In this document: positions 46,645 through 57,342 of the stretch, piece by piece
How positions within the stretch are numbered: the first letter of the stretch is position 1
How the letters are laid out: every line of letters starts with the position of its first letter
Assembly: GCA_963920575.1 (NCBI GenBank)
Contig: OY986975.1
Location: forward strand, 142,650 to 206,649
Source of the DNA: Narthecium ossifragum
Lineage: Eukaryota > Streptophyta > Magnoliopsida > Dioscoreales > Nartheciaceae
Reading direction: 5' to 3'
Length of the DNA: 64,000 nt
Position numbers and translations under genes: made by a program
Notes under the pieces: model-generated
Database searches by the model: none
The model's input: the letters and a program-made list of their open reading frames with translations, nothing else
What the model was told of the DNA's origin: nothing

Positions 46645-49600
46645 TTACAGTACTTCTTCTTCATGATACAGATATAAACCTAAGCCAAACCGGGCACAGG
46701 CTCTGCAGAAAGCAATTTCTTCTGCTGCTGCAACGGGGTCTTCGTATTTGTTATCGTCTGAGGACACTGTTCCTGTTGATTCCCGATGTGCCTGCATCAA
46801 CAGAAGTAGGAGTTTGGCATCAGCAAATTAGCAAGCTCGCATATATAAAGCTATAAACAATTATCCTTCAAGCTCATGTTCGTGGCATGGTCTTTTCCCT
46901 GATCTTCGAAGTATAAAAGAAGCAAATAAACTAGCCACAGTAAATTCAGATCAAATTTTGTAAAACACATCAAACAGTGCAGTCTTTCTTTTCCATCTAT
47001 GTTTCTTTCCTTTTTCATTTTGCTTTTCTTCTCTTTTCTTGTTATGGATAACTCAGTGATTGATCTACTTCCCTGAACTCTATCCGCAAATTCCCAACAA
47101 TACAAACCACCTCTTCCACCCTCCCAAATGACAATATGGTTCATCTTCTTAAAAGGTCCTACTCGACCTTGTTTCACCCTCCTTCAAGTCTGTTACCCTA
47201 CTCCAATACTCGACTCACAGCCACTCAGTCTGCCAAAATAGTCACTAATGCACCTATCTAACACATGGTCCGCCCTTCGAAATGCTCCATGTATCATAAC
47301 TCTGCACCAAGCACCCATTACTTTTGGACATCGATAAAAGTTTTATATTCACTTCGTGGTTTTCGCATCAAATAGGGATAGAAATGCTGCTGCAGTCAAA
47401 GAAATCAGACGATTCAAGGTCCACTATGACCCTGTTAGGCTGAGGCTTCAAGGCTCTATAGAATGAGGATATGATGAGGCATCAATGATTAAATTGTTTT
47501 AACAAATCCACACTGATCCATCGCACCCCATTCCCTCCTTCCCCATACATACAAAATGTGCATTTATTTTGTGTTGAGCTGTATTTGTGAGCATGCGTGT
47601 TGCATCTCCAAGCATGTGCGACAAAAGTGTGCATATGCATGTCTGTGCTGTGTTAAAGGGACAAAGAATGTTATAGAAGCATCAACAATCTTCAACCCTG
47701 GCCGCTAGAGTTGAAACTAAGCATAGACTATCAAATTAAAGGAAGCCAACTAGTACTTGATCTAATTAACCAGTTCCTGAGGAGTCATAACCCAATTGAA
47801 CTTACGGATAATCCCTCTCCAAACTCTACAGAAAGGAAAGAATTGCTTCTGCTCCAAATCTCATTTGTACCAGAATCAGTTTTCAGGGGCTATTTAGGCT
47901 CCATTTGGTCGTGCGTTGTGTTTTTTATGACCGTGGTGAGGTGTGGTGTGTTTGTAAACTGTGGTGAGGTGCGGTGCAGTAACGACCCCAAAACTGTTTG
48001 GTATGACAAGTTAATAACTGTGGTAGAAAAATGTGTTCATGTAATTTGTTATTTGGGTGTGCGTTTATTTTCAAATGTACAGCGTAAAATATTAGTTTGT
48101 TATTTTGTTTCTGTGTTTGTTACGCCGAAACCAAGGTGTGGTCAAATGGAAGCACTTATAAACTGCTTCGTCTCTGACGAAGTTTTGACGTGGTCCCCAC
48201 CAGTCTGCTATTATTCCCAAACGGGGTTTTTGTGAACACGACTGCGTTCGGTCCAAAGATCCAAAAAAAAGCGTGTTTGGGCAGCATGAACGCACGCCCA
48301 AACAGAGCCTTAAAAACATTAGCTGGCCAAAACAGGTAACTTTCGGCACAGAAAACGCTGACAAGGGACCAAATGTTAACCTAGAGCAATGGCCTGGAGC
48401 TTGTCAAATTATGAGCCCTTTACAAAGCAAAGCTGTCGCAATAAACTATATTGTAAATGTTGCTTAATGATGATGATGGTGATGCTATACTGTTTGGTGA
48501 GGTTAAGTTCATGGGGACCTGTCATCATCCTCAATTTTAGCTTAGTTAAACAATCAGCAAGTGCATGCTAACATTTGGCATTATCACGGAACTGGTCAAC
48601 AGGACACTGAAAGTTGAAATCAACTACATCTCCGTCACGATTATGAAAGAACAGAGAAAAAAACAAGATGATGCCCAACATAGGGAAGACGAAAGATAAC
48701 AACTGGCCAAATTTATGCTCATGAATGAAATCCATCATCCATGGGTAAACGATTAGGTCTAATTACTTATATCCATTGTTCAATCAGACTTTCCACAAGG
48801 ACAGGACAAGCAAGCACATGGTCGCAATGTATTGAACTCTTTTAAAGTAATAATAAAAACATGAAATGCATTCAACCATGATATAGAAGTGGGAGGACAA
48901 GGTGGTAGTGAAAGAGAATACCTCTCCATCAGATCCTCTTATTGTAACACGATACACCACTGTCACATTTCCGTTCTCTGATAATATGACATCACGGATT
49001 TCTCCACACCAGCCTACAAATAAAGGATCAGTAATATCTGTTAAGGGAGAAAAGAACACTTCTTAACATGATGCAATAGAATCTACTAATCTGCTAACAA
49101 GGAAATAAGAACATCCCCAGCTAATTACAAGGACAAGTCAGGTCAACAATAGTATAAATGGCAGGTAGATTGTGTGCAGCCTATTTATTCGCACCAGAAT
49201 CAAAGAAGAAGAAGAGAGAACAACAAATGTTTAAAAAGATTGCATATTACACATGGTGTCCATTCAGAAATATGCTAATTTATTTACTTTGACAGAAAAG
49301 AATCTAGGCAAGAACAAGTTGTCAACTCTAGAAGATCAAGCTGTCAAACCTAGAGAGACACTTCAACTTAGAAAGGAAAGGCAAGGGTAAGCGAGATGCA
49401 TAAAGTACTCAAGTTAAGCAGAATGAAATATCTGTTAAACTATTAAAGTATAGAATCACTCAGTCTGACTTTTAGACAATGCAAGCATCAATAACGCCGT
49501 AATAGCACTATATACGCTTTAAGATAGTTAAACATGATTACCGTGCAAGAATGGCAGTAGCCTTCTAATGCTTTTATTTGGAAAAGAAAAGACATACATA

Positions 49601-51566
49601 ACTAAAAAATACTACAACAACATACGCCAGAAAGAAGGAACACATTTTTACCTGGGGCATAGAAGCTTAGCATTCTATTGGCATGATACCTATATAATCA
49701 ACAAGAAACAAATAAACTAGTCAGATGCAAGTTTATAGTTGCATGGCCAACACAAAAACATATTCAATATACATATAATGGTAAGTAAAGAACAGGACCA
49801 CCACCAAGAGAATTTCAGTAATGCAAAAACTTCTTGTCTATTGTCAACAATATTACATTTCCGGCATATGCACTAGTTTGTCAACTGAACAAGTTCTTAA
49901 TTTAATATTACCTAGTATGCGGCTAACAAAACATATTTTCCTGGGGAAAGATTCTGAAAGAGTGAAAGGAACATCAAACAGGCCCGATACAAGTTGTAAG
50001 CAGAAGGGACTAAAAAAAACTAGCATGGCATATAGCACAAGACAGGATATAAAACGCTCAGGAAGTTTTGCAAACGAAATGTGAGACTGCTAGGGACGTG
50101 AAAAAGAAAAAATAGCAAATGGAAGTGAGGTGCGTCTAGAAAAGCATGTTCAACAATAGGTGTAGTTTAACTCCCCAAGTCTCTGGTACAAAGTAAATAA
50201 CTGTCAAGTCATCTATGAAAATCAAATGACAAACTTGCAACAACTAACAAGTTATTTGCTTCAATTTTTTTACCATAGAATATGCATGAAGCCCACATTT
50301 AGAGGAAAGAATGTGCAAGAAGTTCCACAACTAATATAAGATCTGAAGTCATTGAAACCCACAAGAAGAATTATTATTCAGGTGTGTATTCTCTTTTCTC
50401 GCACTTGGATTGTCAAAGTGTTTAGCATAAAGAAATTAATCCAGTTCCTCTTATGCCTAAAACATTCTTAATAATTGCACTATGTTTCTTTTACTCCTTC
50501 AGACAAAACTCCTCACGTGATAATGCTCAACTACAGGATATAATCGACTCATTAACTAGGGTGGATCAAAAGAATGAAGATTTAGAGAGCAAAAGGGAGG
50601 AGAATTAAGAATTTCTAAGTCCAACTTTCACATAGACTTTCAGTTGAGACAAGAGCTATTGGAACTTAATCAGACTTGAAACGTGAAAAGTCAAACAGCA
50701 TATTAAACATGCATCCAAACCGCTGAAATACTTGAGACCTCCCGTTTCATACAGTAGAACCAAAATTACTCTCTTGACACCTGATCAGCCCGCCTATCCA
50801 CATCCGACCATTCCTTAAAAGAGAACAACTGATATTATGTTCACTTTGCCAATGAAATGACTTAGTAACGGAACCAAAGATGCTGGAGCATCATCGGGGT
50901 CAGCTGCAGTGGCTCTGATGATCTTAGTACCAAGAGCAGTTTAAAAAGCTATAATATGGTTAGATTTATAAGTCAACAAGCATCGCGTGTTAAATATTAG
51001 CAACAGCAAACGCATATAGATTTGCTACCGCTGTCCCCCTTGCTTCTTGAGCAAACCGACCCACACACCCACGAGTATCAAAAGGGGGCGTTCTTCCTTA
51101 GAAATTGTCCGGTAAGAGGGATGATTGGAATTTTCCAAAGTATCGCTGATGCAACAACAGTGCGTTTGCGATAAAAAGGAAAGAATTGGGTTGTTTACCA
51201 AGGGATGGAGTTGTCGTTGGGCTTAATGATCTTGTCGGGGACCCTCTTGTTCAGGTCGCGGAGGATCTCGGCGAGGGGTCGGGTCAGGGAAGAGGTCTTG
51301 TCCAGCGGCACAACATAGTTGGAGTTGGGTACCCCACCAACACCCTTCTTCCCGTTGCTGCTGCTTGTAGACCCTCCTCCTGCGGCCTTCTCCAGCGAAG
51401 CCGACAACCTCACCAGCTTACCGGCCGATCCCCCTCCAACGCGACCGAAGCTTAGTCCCTCCCACCGCCGTGGCGCTGGCAGCGCCAACCGAGGCTCCCG
51501 GATGGAGAGGAACACGGCGGCCTTCCCCGGCGCGGCCTTGAAAGCAGCGGTGGCAGCAACCTCCAT
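46645..51566 (-). CDS. RAD52-2: RAD52-2-like organellar DNA-binding/repair protein, 214 aa, four exons
   Basis: Exons on minus: 51199-51566, 49652-49689, 48922-49013 and 46645-46791 (368+38+92+147 = 645 bases, 215 codons), GT..AG introns. The ATG at 51566 is chosen because the frame upstream runs through a CT microsatellite. The first 60-80 residues are a transit-peptide-like stretch rich in A, S, R and G. The conserved core follows: SNYVVPLDKTSSLTRPLAEI, LRDLNKRVPDKIIKPNDNSI, WYHANRMLSFYAPGWCGEIR, VTVVYRVTIRGSDGE, then EDPVAAAEEIAFCRACARFG and LGLYLYHE. Plant RAD52-2/ODB proteins bind single-stranded DNA in plastids and nucleus and help recombination repair. The length fits the family. It ends tail-to-tail with the DUF1350 gene. 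Confidence 0.95.
47897..48309. mobile_element. Tourist-like (PIF/Harbinger) MITE, 413 bp, TTA target duplication
   Basis: Termini GGCTCCATTTGGTCGTGCGT (left) and, read inverted, GGCTCTGTTTGGGCGTGCGT (right), flanked by TTA at 47894-47896 and 48310-48312. GGcctgTTTGG-like ends with a 3-bp TTA/TAA duplication are diagnostic of plant Tourist MITEs. It sits in intron 3 of the RAD52-2-like gene. The plus ORF 47711-48235 across it is an artefact. Confidence 0.88.
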
Positions 51567-51603
51567 TAGAGTCGGCCTCGAATGACGAGAACAGTGGGAG
51601 CGG

Positions 51604-51605
<2 letters not shown>

Positions 51606-51643
<38 letters not shown>

Positions 51644-51750
51644 TCGATCGAGGGAGGGGACAATGGAGGAATGGGGAGAGAGAGAGAGCGCTGAGTTGGT
51701 CACACGATTCACACACCCACACACACGCGCGCGCACACACAGAGAGAGAG
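51606..51750. repeat. CT and CA microsatellites in the RAD52-2 leader
   Basis: (TC)n at 51606-51640 lies within 75 bases upstream of the RAD52-2 start codon, where in the transcript it is (GA)n. An AC/GC-alternating tract (51708-51740) and GA run follow. GA/CT tracts are common in plant core promoters and leaders. Confidence 0.9.
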
Positions 51751-51886
51751 CCCTTTCTTTCTCACCGACTGATGTCTGCTATAGACTTTGATTGGCCGCT
51801 TGGTTCGCCGTGTAAGGTAACCTATAGTATAATATTATGCATTGACATCCTTATTACTGTGTGCTGGAATGGACAATATAAAATTA

Positions 51887-52274
51887 CTAGTACTCACCTG
51901 TGCCCCTGACACAATTTTTACTTATTGTTAATATAAAATTTTAACAAACTCCATGTAGTTTGTCTGATTAGACGGCTGTGTTGACCCGTAGGTGGTCCAG
52001 AGTTTGAAGGTTGGTCATAGCTTTTTGTTCACTACCACCATAAAACATAGCCAATAAAATATAAAATAAAATATTATAAGTCTAACTTAGGGTATATAAA
52101 TATAACTTAGGGCATATTACATAATATAATATTATATAATATATAATATAATAGAACTTAGGTTGATATGAATTAATGCAGGTTTATATAAAGCAAACTT
52201 AGAGAATATATATAAAGAAACTTAGGGGATATGAATTAATGCAGGTTAACCGTTATTGCTCCTTATAAGGTTGA
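51887..52274 (-). mobile_element. Non-autonomous Helitron (family A 3' end)
   Basis: Read on minus: 5' end TCAACCTTATAAGGAGCAAT at 52274 preceded by A, 3' end at 51887 with CTAG followed by T. A short hairpin (GTGTC...GGGCAC type, 51899-51914) lies about 9 bases before CTAG. A|TC...CTAG|T with a subterminal hairpin is the Helitron signature. A second 5'-type terminus at 52422 means the block is nested, so the pairing of ends is an inference. Confidence 0.65.
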
Positions 52275-52303
52275 TGTATGTATGTATGTATGTATGTATG
52301 TAT
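52275..52303. repeat. (TGTA)n microsatellite
   Basis: Seven TGTA units directly against the Helitron-type 5' terminus at 52274. Confidence 0.95.
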
Positions 52304-52422
52304 ATTTAAAATAACCTAGGGAATATAATAAAAATATACAAAGTTAACTTAGGAAAATATACATGTAAATAAACTAATATAAGGGAAACGGTTGTAACCG
52401 TTATTGCTCCTTATAAGGTTGA
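52304..52422 (-). mobile_element. Helitron 5'-part fragment
   Basis: On minus starts TCAACCTTATAAGGAGCAAT after A at 52422. Its body (for example GTTAACTTAGGAAAATATAC on plus, then AAACTAATATAAGGGAAACG) is nearly identical to 59545-59665, the 5' part of the complete Helitron there. Confidence 0.7.
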
Positions 52423-52456
52423 TATAATATAATGAATAATTTATTATATAATTATA

Positions 52457-52648
52457 CTAGTACTCACCTGTGCCCCTGGCACAGTTTTTACTTATTACTA
52501 ATATAAAATTTTAACAAACTCCTTGTAGTTTGTCTGGTTAGATGGTTGAGTTGACCCGTAGGTGGTCCAGGGTTCGAAGGTTGGTCATAACTTTTTGTTC
52601 ACTGCCAACATAAAACATAGCCAATAAAACTTAGGGTATATAAAATAA
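52457..52648 (-). mobile_element. Helitron 3'-part fragment (family A)
   Basis: About 175 bases nearly identical to 51887-52060, ending on minus in hairpin TGTGCCAGGGGCACA (52469-52484) and then CTAG|T at 52457. Its 5' side is cut at the next Helitron. Confidence 0.75.
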
Positions 52649-52867
52649 CTAGTTTGCCTCCCTACCACCTGGTAGGGTAACCATTCACTCTCCTCCCCCC
52701 TTTCTCCCCCCACTAACTTCCCATCTCTCCCACTAACTACCCCTCCACATAGTTCCTTGCCACGTAGGACGCCAGCTAGGACAAATCAAAGATTAACTTC
52801 TTAACCTGCTATATAAGGATGATAATAATAAATGTAGATTAATCGAAACTGCTCCTTATAAGGTTGA
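52649..52867 (-). mobile_element. Non-autonomous Helitron (family B), 219 bp
   Basis: On minus: A|TCAACCTTATAAGGAGCAGT... 5' end at 52867; 3' end with hairpin CCCTACCA-GG-TGGTAGGG (52660-52677) then CTAG|T at 52649. Both ends, the hairpin and the A/T flanks are present. No coding capacity. Confidence 0.82.
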
Positions 52868-53524
52868 TAATTTTCCTCTAAAATCGTATAATAATTTTAT
52901 ACGACACCAATCGTGTTTATTTTGTTTCATAGAATACCATAATTGCCCCTATATTATAATATTCGTCTCTTTCTTTTTTAAATACACGACGCTCCTTCCA
53001 GGATTAGGTCCCGACTAGATTTTGATGATGGTAAGAACTACACATCTCTCTTTGATTTGTTGCATGCATCGTATGGAGAGCGAAGCCGCTTCTCTTCTTT
53101 CTTCTCTTTTTTTCCTCAACAGAGTTATGTCCTTGTGTTTGAGGAACCCATCAGGCATCGGTGCTTTTTTTTGCTTTTATACATGAATGGGTTGATGAAT
53201 TTATTTTGTTTTGTTATACATATTATGTAGGTTACTTTTACATCAAAAACTTATGAAAACATTTCATATTTGCATCACAAACTACATGGCAATGACTGAC
53301 ATTGTGTGCTATCTATATGAGAAGCACAGCTTGAATCAAAGGTCTTTTGTTAACCATGGGTGAGGAGAGAATTGGCTTGACAGTATTCTCGTCCGTGATG
53401 ATAATGTGGCATGCATTGAGCAGCTGCGGTTAGACATACATTCGTTTAGAATCCTATTTAACTTTCTTCGTACTGAGTGTAAGTTGAAGAATTAATGGTA
53501 GAGTATCTATGGGAGAACAAGTTG
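52868..53524. other. Intergenic spacer, nothing recognised
   Basis: AT-rich DNA between the Helitron cluster and the MULE. No ORF of note or repeat ends seen. Confidence 0.4.
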
Positions 53525-53533
53525 TAATATTTA

Positions 53534-53844
53534 GGAAAATTTTTTAAAATAATCTTATTTTAATAAATTATTATTAAAATAACCCTCTCCAAAAACTATT
53601 TACCGATCTATGCCTCGTTTGGCCACGTCAGCGCCACGCTGGCGTGGCCTTTCATTTTTTACTCCCGCAGTCAAAGACGTAACTTCAAGTTACGTCTTAA
53701 ATTGAAGACGTAACTTTGAGTTACGTCTTTGAGCGTTGACCACAAAGTGCGCCGCGACCAAGTGCGGAGCCTAGAGACACGCCTAGTAAGACGTAGCTCC
53801 AAGTTACGTCTCCATAAGAGACGTAACTGCAAGTTACGTCTTCA
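53534..53844 (+). repeat. MULE left terminal inverted repeat
   Basis: Pairs with 57019-57329. It includes an internal GGCCACGTCAGCGCCACGCT segment with its own GCCACG/CGTGGC dyads, and four near-palindromes of the ACGTAACTTCAAGTTACGT type (about 53675, 53706, 53789 and 53818). Confidence 0.93.
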
Positions 53845-53985
53845 TTTGAAGACTAACGGCTTAAAGAGCCAAGTGTTAGTGTTATTAGTGGGGTTAGTAT
53901 TAAAACGTAACTTGGAGTTACGTCTCTATTAATGGAGACGTAACTCCAAGTTACGTCTTCGAAAGGAGACGTAACTTCAAGTTAC
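53675..53985. repeat. Array of ACGTAACTTCAAGTTACGT near-palindromes
   Basis: Seven copies at about 53675, 53706, 53789, 53818, 53904, 53934 and 53966. The last three lie inside the element, beyond the inverted repeat, so the array is not only a by-product of the terminal repeats. Each is a 19-23 base dyad (AGACGTAACT - 2 or 3 bases - AGTTACGTCT). The arms are much better conserved than the spacers between copies. Confidence 0.92.
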
Positions 53986-54218
53986 GGTTTAATATAAAAC
54001 ACACAGTAACCCAACACTTGGTTATATTTGACACTCTGTGTACAAACATTCAACCAAACACAAAATTTGAAAATAAAACATCACAAACCAAACATCACAG
54101 ACCAATCATCCACCCCAATTTCTGTACCCAATACATGATTACACCCACCCCATTCACATCTAAACGCAGTGCATGTATAAATCAAAATCAAACGTCAAAC
54201 ATCGTTAATAATCAAACG

Positions 54219-56449
54219 TCAAAATCTCCAAGTTCTTTGTTTCTTCTTCATTGACAACTTCTTTCTCCTCAACGACGGTCCAGCCTCCTCTCCCCCCATC
54301 GTAGCACCGATATCGATATTATGCTCAACATGTCCGATTGGATCCTCCTCTGTAGTGCCCATGACTGGATATGATGATGGTAAATCTTGAGATACCGGCA
54401 TGTCATAGAAAGTAGTATGCTCGGTAGTCGGCTGCGACTGCTGTGAACTAACAGGAGCTCCGCCGCAAATCCGTAAATCCTCCATCATCGAGTAGAATAC
54501 CGGTGCAAAACGATCGGCGAGCTCCTCCCCAGAACGACCTTGGCAGACAGTGTAACTGTCCTCGGCGGTGTCATACTGCAAGTTTAGACAATTTGATTAG
54601 ATTAACACAATATAATATTTAATTATTAACAAAAAAAATATATTTATCATCTTTCGTAAAAGGTGTATGTTCGGCTGATGGACCATTCTGTCCTCCAATC
54701 TAGGCCTACTGACATACCGCCTGGTGATCCCCCAGTACCACTGCAAGTATGACTCAGCATCCTCACCATCGTTCACTGCACCGTCAATGACCCTATGGTG
54801 CCGCTCCTCCCATTGGGTGATATACTGGTGATGTGTAGTGACCAAGTTTGCAGTAGCATTGCCCCGACGGCTTGCACGTGATAGCCTCTCGGTCACCGGG
54901 GATGGTATCTCCTGTCGTAGCCCAAACTGCCGCATCACCCGTGGTGCCTCATGCATCTCCACTATATCGAAACAGATGAGCGGCACATGACTCCTCCAAA
55001 TAGCGAAACCCGCAGTACAGAGAGCTGGTAATTGTGCTAGACGCTGCGGTGTATATGGACACCACATAACCTACAAGTTTAAAATACAAAGTCGGTTAGA
55101 TCACATGAACATTAAAGTAGTTAATAAAATCTTGGATCGTGAGCAATAATACCTGAGATGACAACTGTCTGTCCAGCTGCTCTCGGTAGTAGGCTAAGTA
55201 ACGGCCATGCGGGTTTCCTCTACCGCTGTGTGGTGCTGTCCACCTGCATTGTATATCAAGAGTTAGATGTTAATGCTAACTAAACTTCAAAAAATATTTG
55301 TAAAAAATCAAAAATTCGTACTGGATTGCCAAGGGGCCTTCAATGATACGCATATCACGCTCCTCGGTCTGCTGTTGGGTAGCTAGCGGTCGTCGCGGCA
55401 TTAGTTCAGGCCGTCCAATATGGAGGTGCTCCCATGACCAAATCTGTGATAACAACTTCATATTAGGTATAATATAAAATACTTAAAATAACTATATATA
55501 ATATATAAATGACAAATCACCTGTAGCAGGTAAAGGCATCCAGAGATCTCATGCTTTCCTCCTTTTGAAGCTTTACCTAACTCCCGAAAGAGATTTGCAA
55601 GGCAGGCCGCCCCCCAAGCATACTGTCCACATATATCCAAATCATGCAACAAAGGAAGGTACTTCATATGTACCTACAATTGAAAGACTATGTTAGTTAA
55701 TCTAATAAATCGATAAATGAAACATGAATACGCAATTATACTTACCCTGGAACCACTCGCGTCAGGTACTACTAAACAACCCAACACATATAGGATGTAG
55801 GCGCGCGTAGCCTGATATACGAACAGATCCGTGGCGTCTGGACCAATATGCCCGAAAGTAGCACGTAGCCACGACAACTCAAGCACAGCCGGTCGGCCCT
55901 CCTCGGGTACAGCACCGAGCAACTCCAAGCATATGTCATGCCAAATGCCTGCCGTGCTTCCTGAAACTACCCCCCCATCAACAGATAAACCCATCAATAT
56001 CCCAACATCCTGCAGTGTGATCGTCATCTCCCCGTGTCGCAAGTGGAAAGTAGTAGTCTCTGGTCGCCACCGCTCCACTAGCGCTGCGATCAAACACCGA
56101 TCCATCCGAATCGGCAGCAGTCTACTAACAACATAAAACCCTGAACGTCGAAGCAAGTCTATCTGACGCTCATCCACAATCGGCCAAGACTGCAAACGCA
56201 GTAAGTGCTCTGTACACTTAAGGCCGAGGTCATCGTCATCCTGTTTGTAAAACATAAAAGTTAGTAGGGGGCTTTTTTCAATAAAATATGAAGAGCTAAT
56301 AACAATAAATTTTCTACAAATTTAACATTTACCTGGCCATCCCAAACCGCCGTGGAGCGGTGCTTATCCTGGTCCCAAAGTACGTCTGCAGAAATCGGAC
56401 CAGGCTCACCCTCATACGGCCTCGGGTCAAAGGCCCTCGTGTGAGCCAT
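54219..56449 (-). CDS. Plant mobile domain (PMD-C, MAIN-like) gene inside the MULE
   Basis: Exons on minus: 56333-56449, 55746-56240, 55521-55673, 55322-55443, 55153-55243 (978 bases, 326 codons), then exon 6 from 55070. PMD landmarks run in order: LRLQSWPIVDERQIDLLRRS, GFYVVSRL, ALVERWRPETTTFHLRHGEM, TITLQDVGILMGLSVDGGVV, a W-GAACLANLFRELGKASKG stretch, IWSWEHLHIGRP, and WCPYTP then WYWGITRRYVSRP. PMD proteins (MAIN, MAIL1) act in the nucleus in gene expression and silencing; many PMD genes travel in transposons. Exon 6 stays open to a stop at 54597, giving about 483 residues. A further plausible exon (54219-54565, YDTAEDSYTVCQGRSGEEL) has a good acceptor, but I see no GT donor to join it. 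The frame is otherwise free of lesions. Confidence 0.85.
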
Positions 56450-57018
56450 CTCGACCCTATTGCATGTAGAAGAAAAATGTTAGTATATAGTTCAAAATGA
56501 AAGATATGTACAGTCGTCAAAAAATCAATTTTGCATAAAAAACCCTAATTTTGCATATGTAAACCCTAATTCTCAAACAACAAATACATAGTAATTATGA
56601 TGCATTACAGCATAATCAAATCAATATCAAATTTTGCATAAAAAATCAATTTTATACTCTGAAAAAAATCAATTTTGCATATATAAACCCTAATTCTTAC
56701 ATAACAAATACATTGTTAAAATTTTAAAGAAAAATCTCACTTGGAGAGGAAGATGGAGAAGATCCAGAAGTTTGGAGGTGTTTTCGTCGGAGAAACGCCG
56801 GAAAATCGCGCCGTACGAGTAAATGGGGAGGGAGGTATGCTCGGTTGGGAGGGGGGGCAGGTGGGGAAGGAGGAGGGGGCCCGCTGGCCGCGTGCGGACG
56901 CCCGGCGACGAAGATCGCCGGAAAATCACCGGAGATCGAGAGAAGTAGAGGGGTTTGGAGAAGGAGAAGGGTGTCGGGTGGGGAAGGAGGCGGGCTGGCC
57001 GTCGGGGGTAATTAGAAT
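56450..57018 (-). promoter_or_regulatory. Promoter/leader side of the PMD gene
   Basis: Holds a near-duplicated phrase (TTTTGCATA-AAACCCTAATTC) at 56530-56580 and 56670-56700 with three ACCCTAA telo-boxes, which often drive expression in dividing cells. A GC-rich stretch follows (56800-57000). The plus ORF 56741-57142 runs into the terminal repeat and is a shadow. Confidence 0.5.
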
Positions 57019-57329
57019 TGGAGATGTAACTTGCAGTTACGTCTCTTATGGAGACGTAACTTGGAGCTACGTCTTAATAGGCGTGTCTCTAGGCTCCGCA
57101 CTTGGTCGCGGCGCACTTTGTGGTCAACGGTCAAAGACGTAAGTCGAAGTTACGTCTTCAATTGAAGACGTAACTTGAAGTTACGTCTTTGACTGCGGGA
57201 GTAAAAAATGAAAGGCCACGCCAGCGTGGCGCTGACGTGGCCAAACGAGGCATAGATCGGTACATAGTTTTTGGAGAGGGTTATTTTAATAATAATTTAT
57301 TAAAATAAGATTATTTTAAAAAAATTTCC
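57019..57329 (-). repeat. MULE right terminal inverted repeat
   Basis: Inverse of 53534-53844 with a few substitutions. It carries the matching four near-palindromes (57021, 57051, 57135 and 57166). Confidence 0.93.
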
Positions 57330-57342
57330 TAATATTTATCTA

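Larger units (their letters stand above)
53525..57338. mobile_element. Complete MULE-like element, 3796 bp, with 9-bp target duplication, carrying a PMD gene
   Basis: The element is 53534-57329, flanked by the perfect 9-base direct repeat TAATATTTA (53525-53533 and 57330-57338). Terminal inverted repeats are about 311 bases (53534-53844 and 57019-57329), starting GGAAAATTTTTTAAAATAAT / GGAAATTTTTTTAAAATAAT, very similar along their whole length. Long inverted repeats with a 9-bp duplication define Mutator-like elements. No MULE transposase (MUDR, SWIM) can be read; the only substantial coding content is the PMD gene on minus. So it is either non-autonomous or a MULE that has exchanged its transposase for a PMD gene. 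High similarity of the arms and the intact duplication suggest a fairly recent insertion. Confidence 0.93.

Noticed and set aside
47711..48235. 174-codon plus ORF
   Set aside because: It starts in intron DNA and runs across the left end of a Tourist MITE; no domain.
51418..51791. ORFs full of RERERE or SLSLSL
   Set aside because: Microsatellite translation upstream of the RAD52-2 start.
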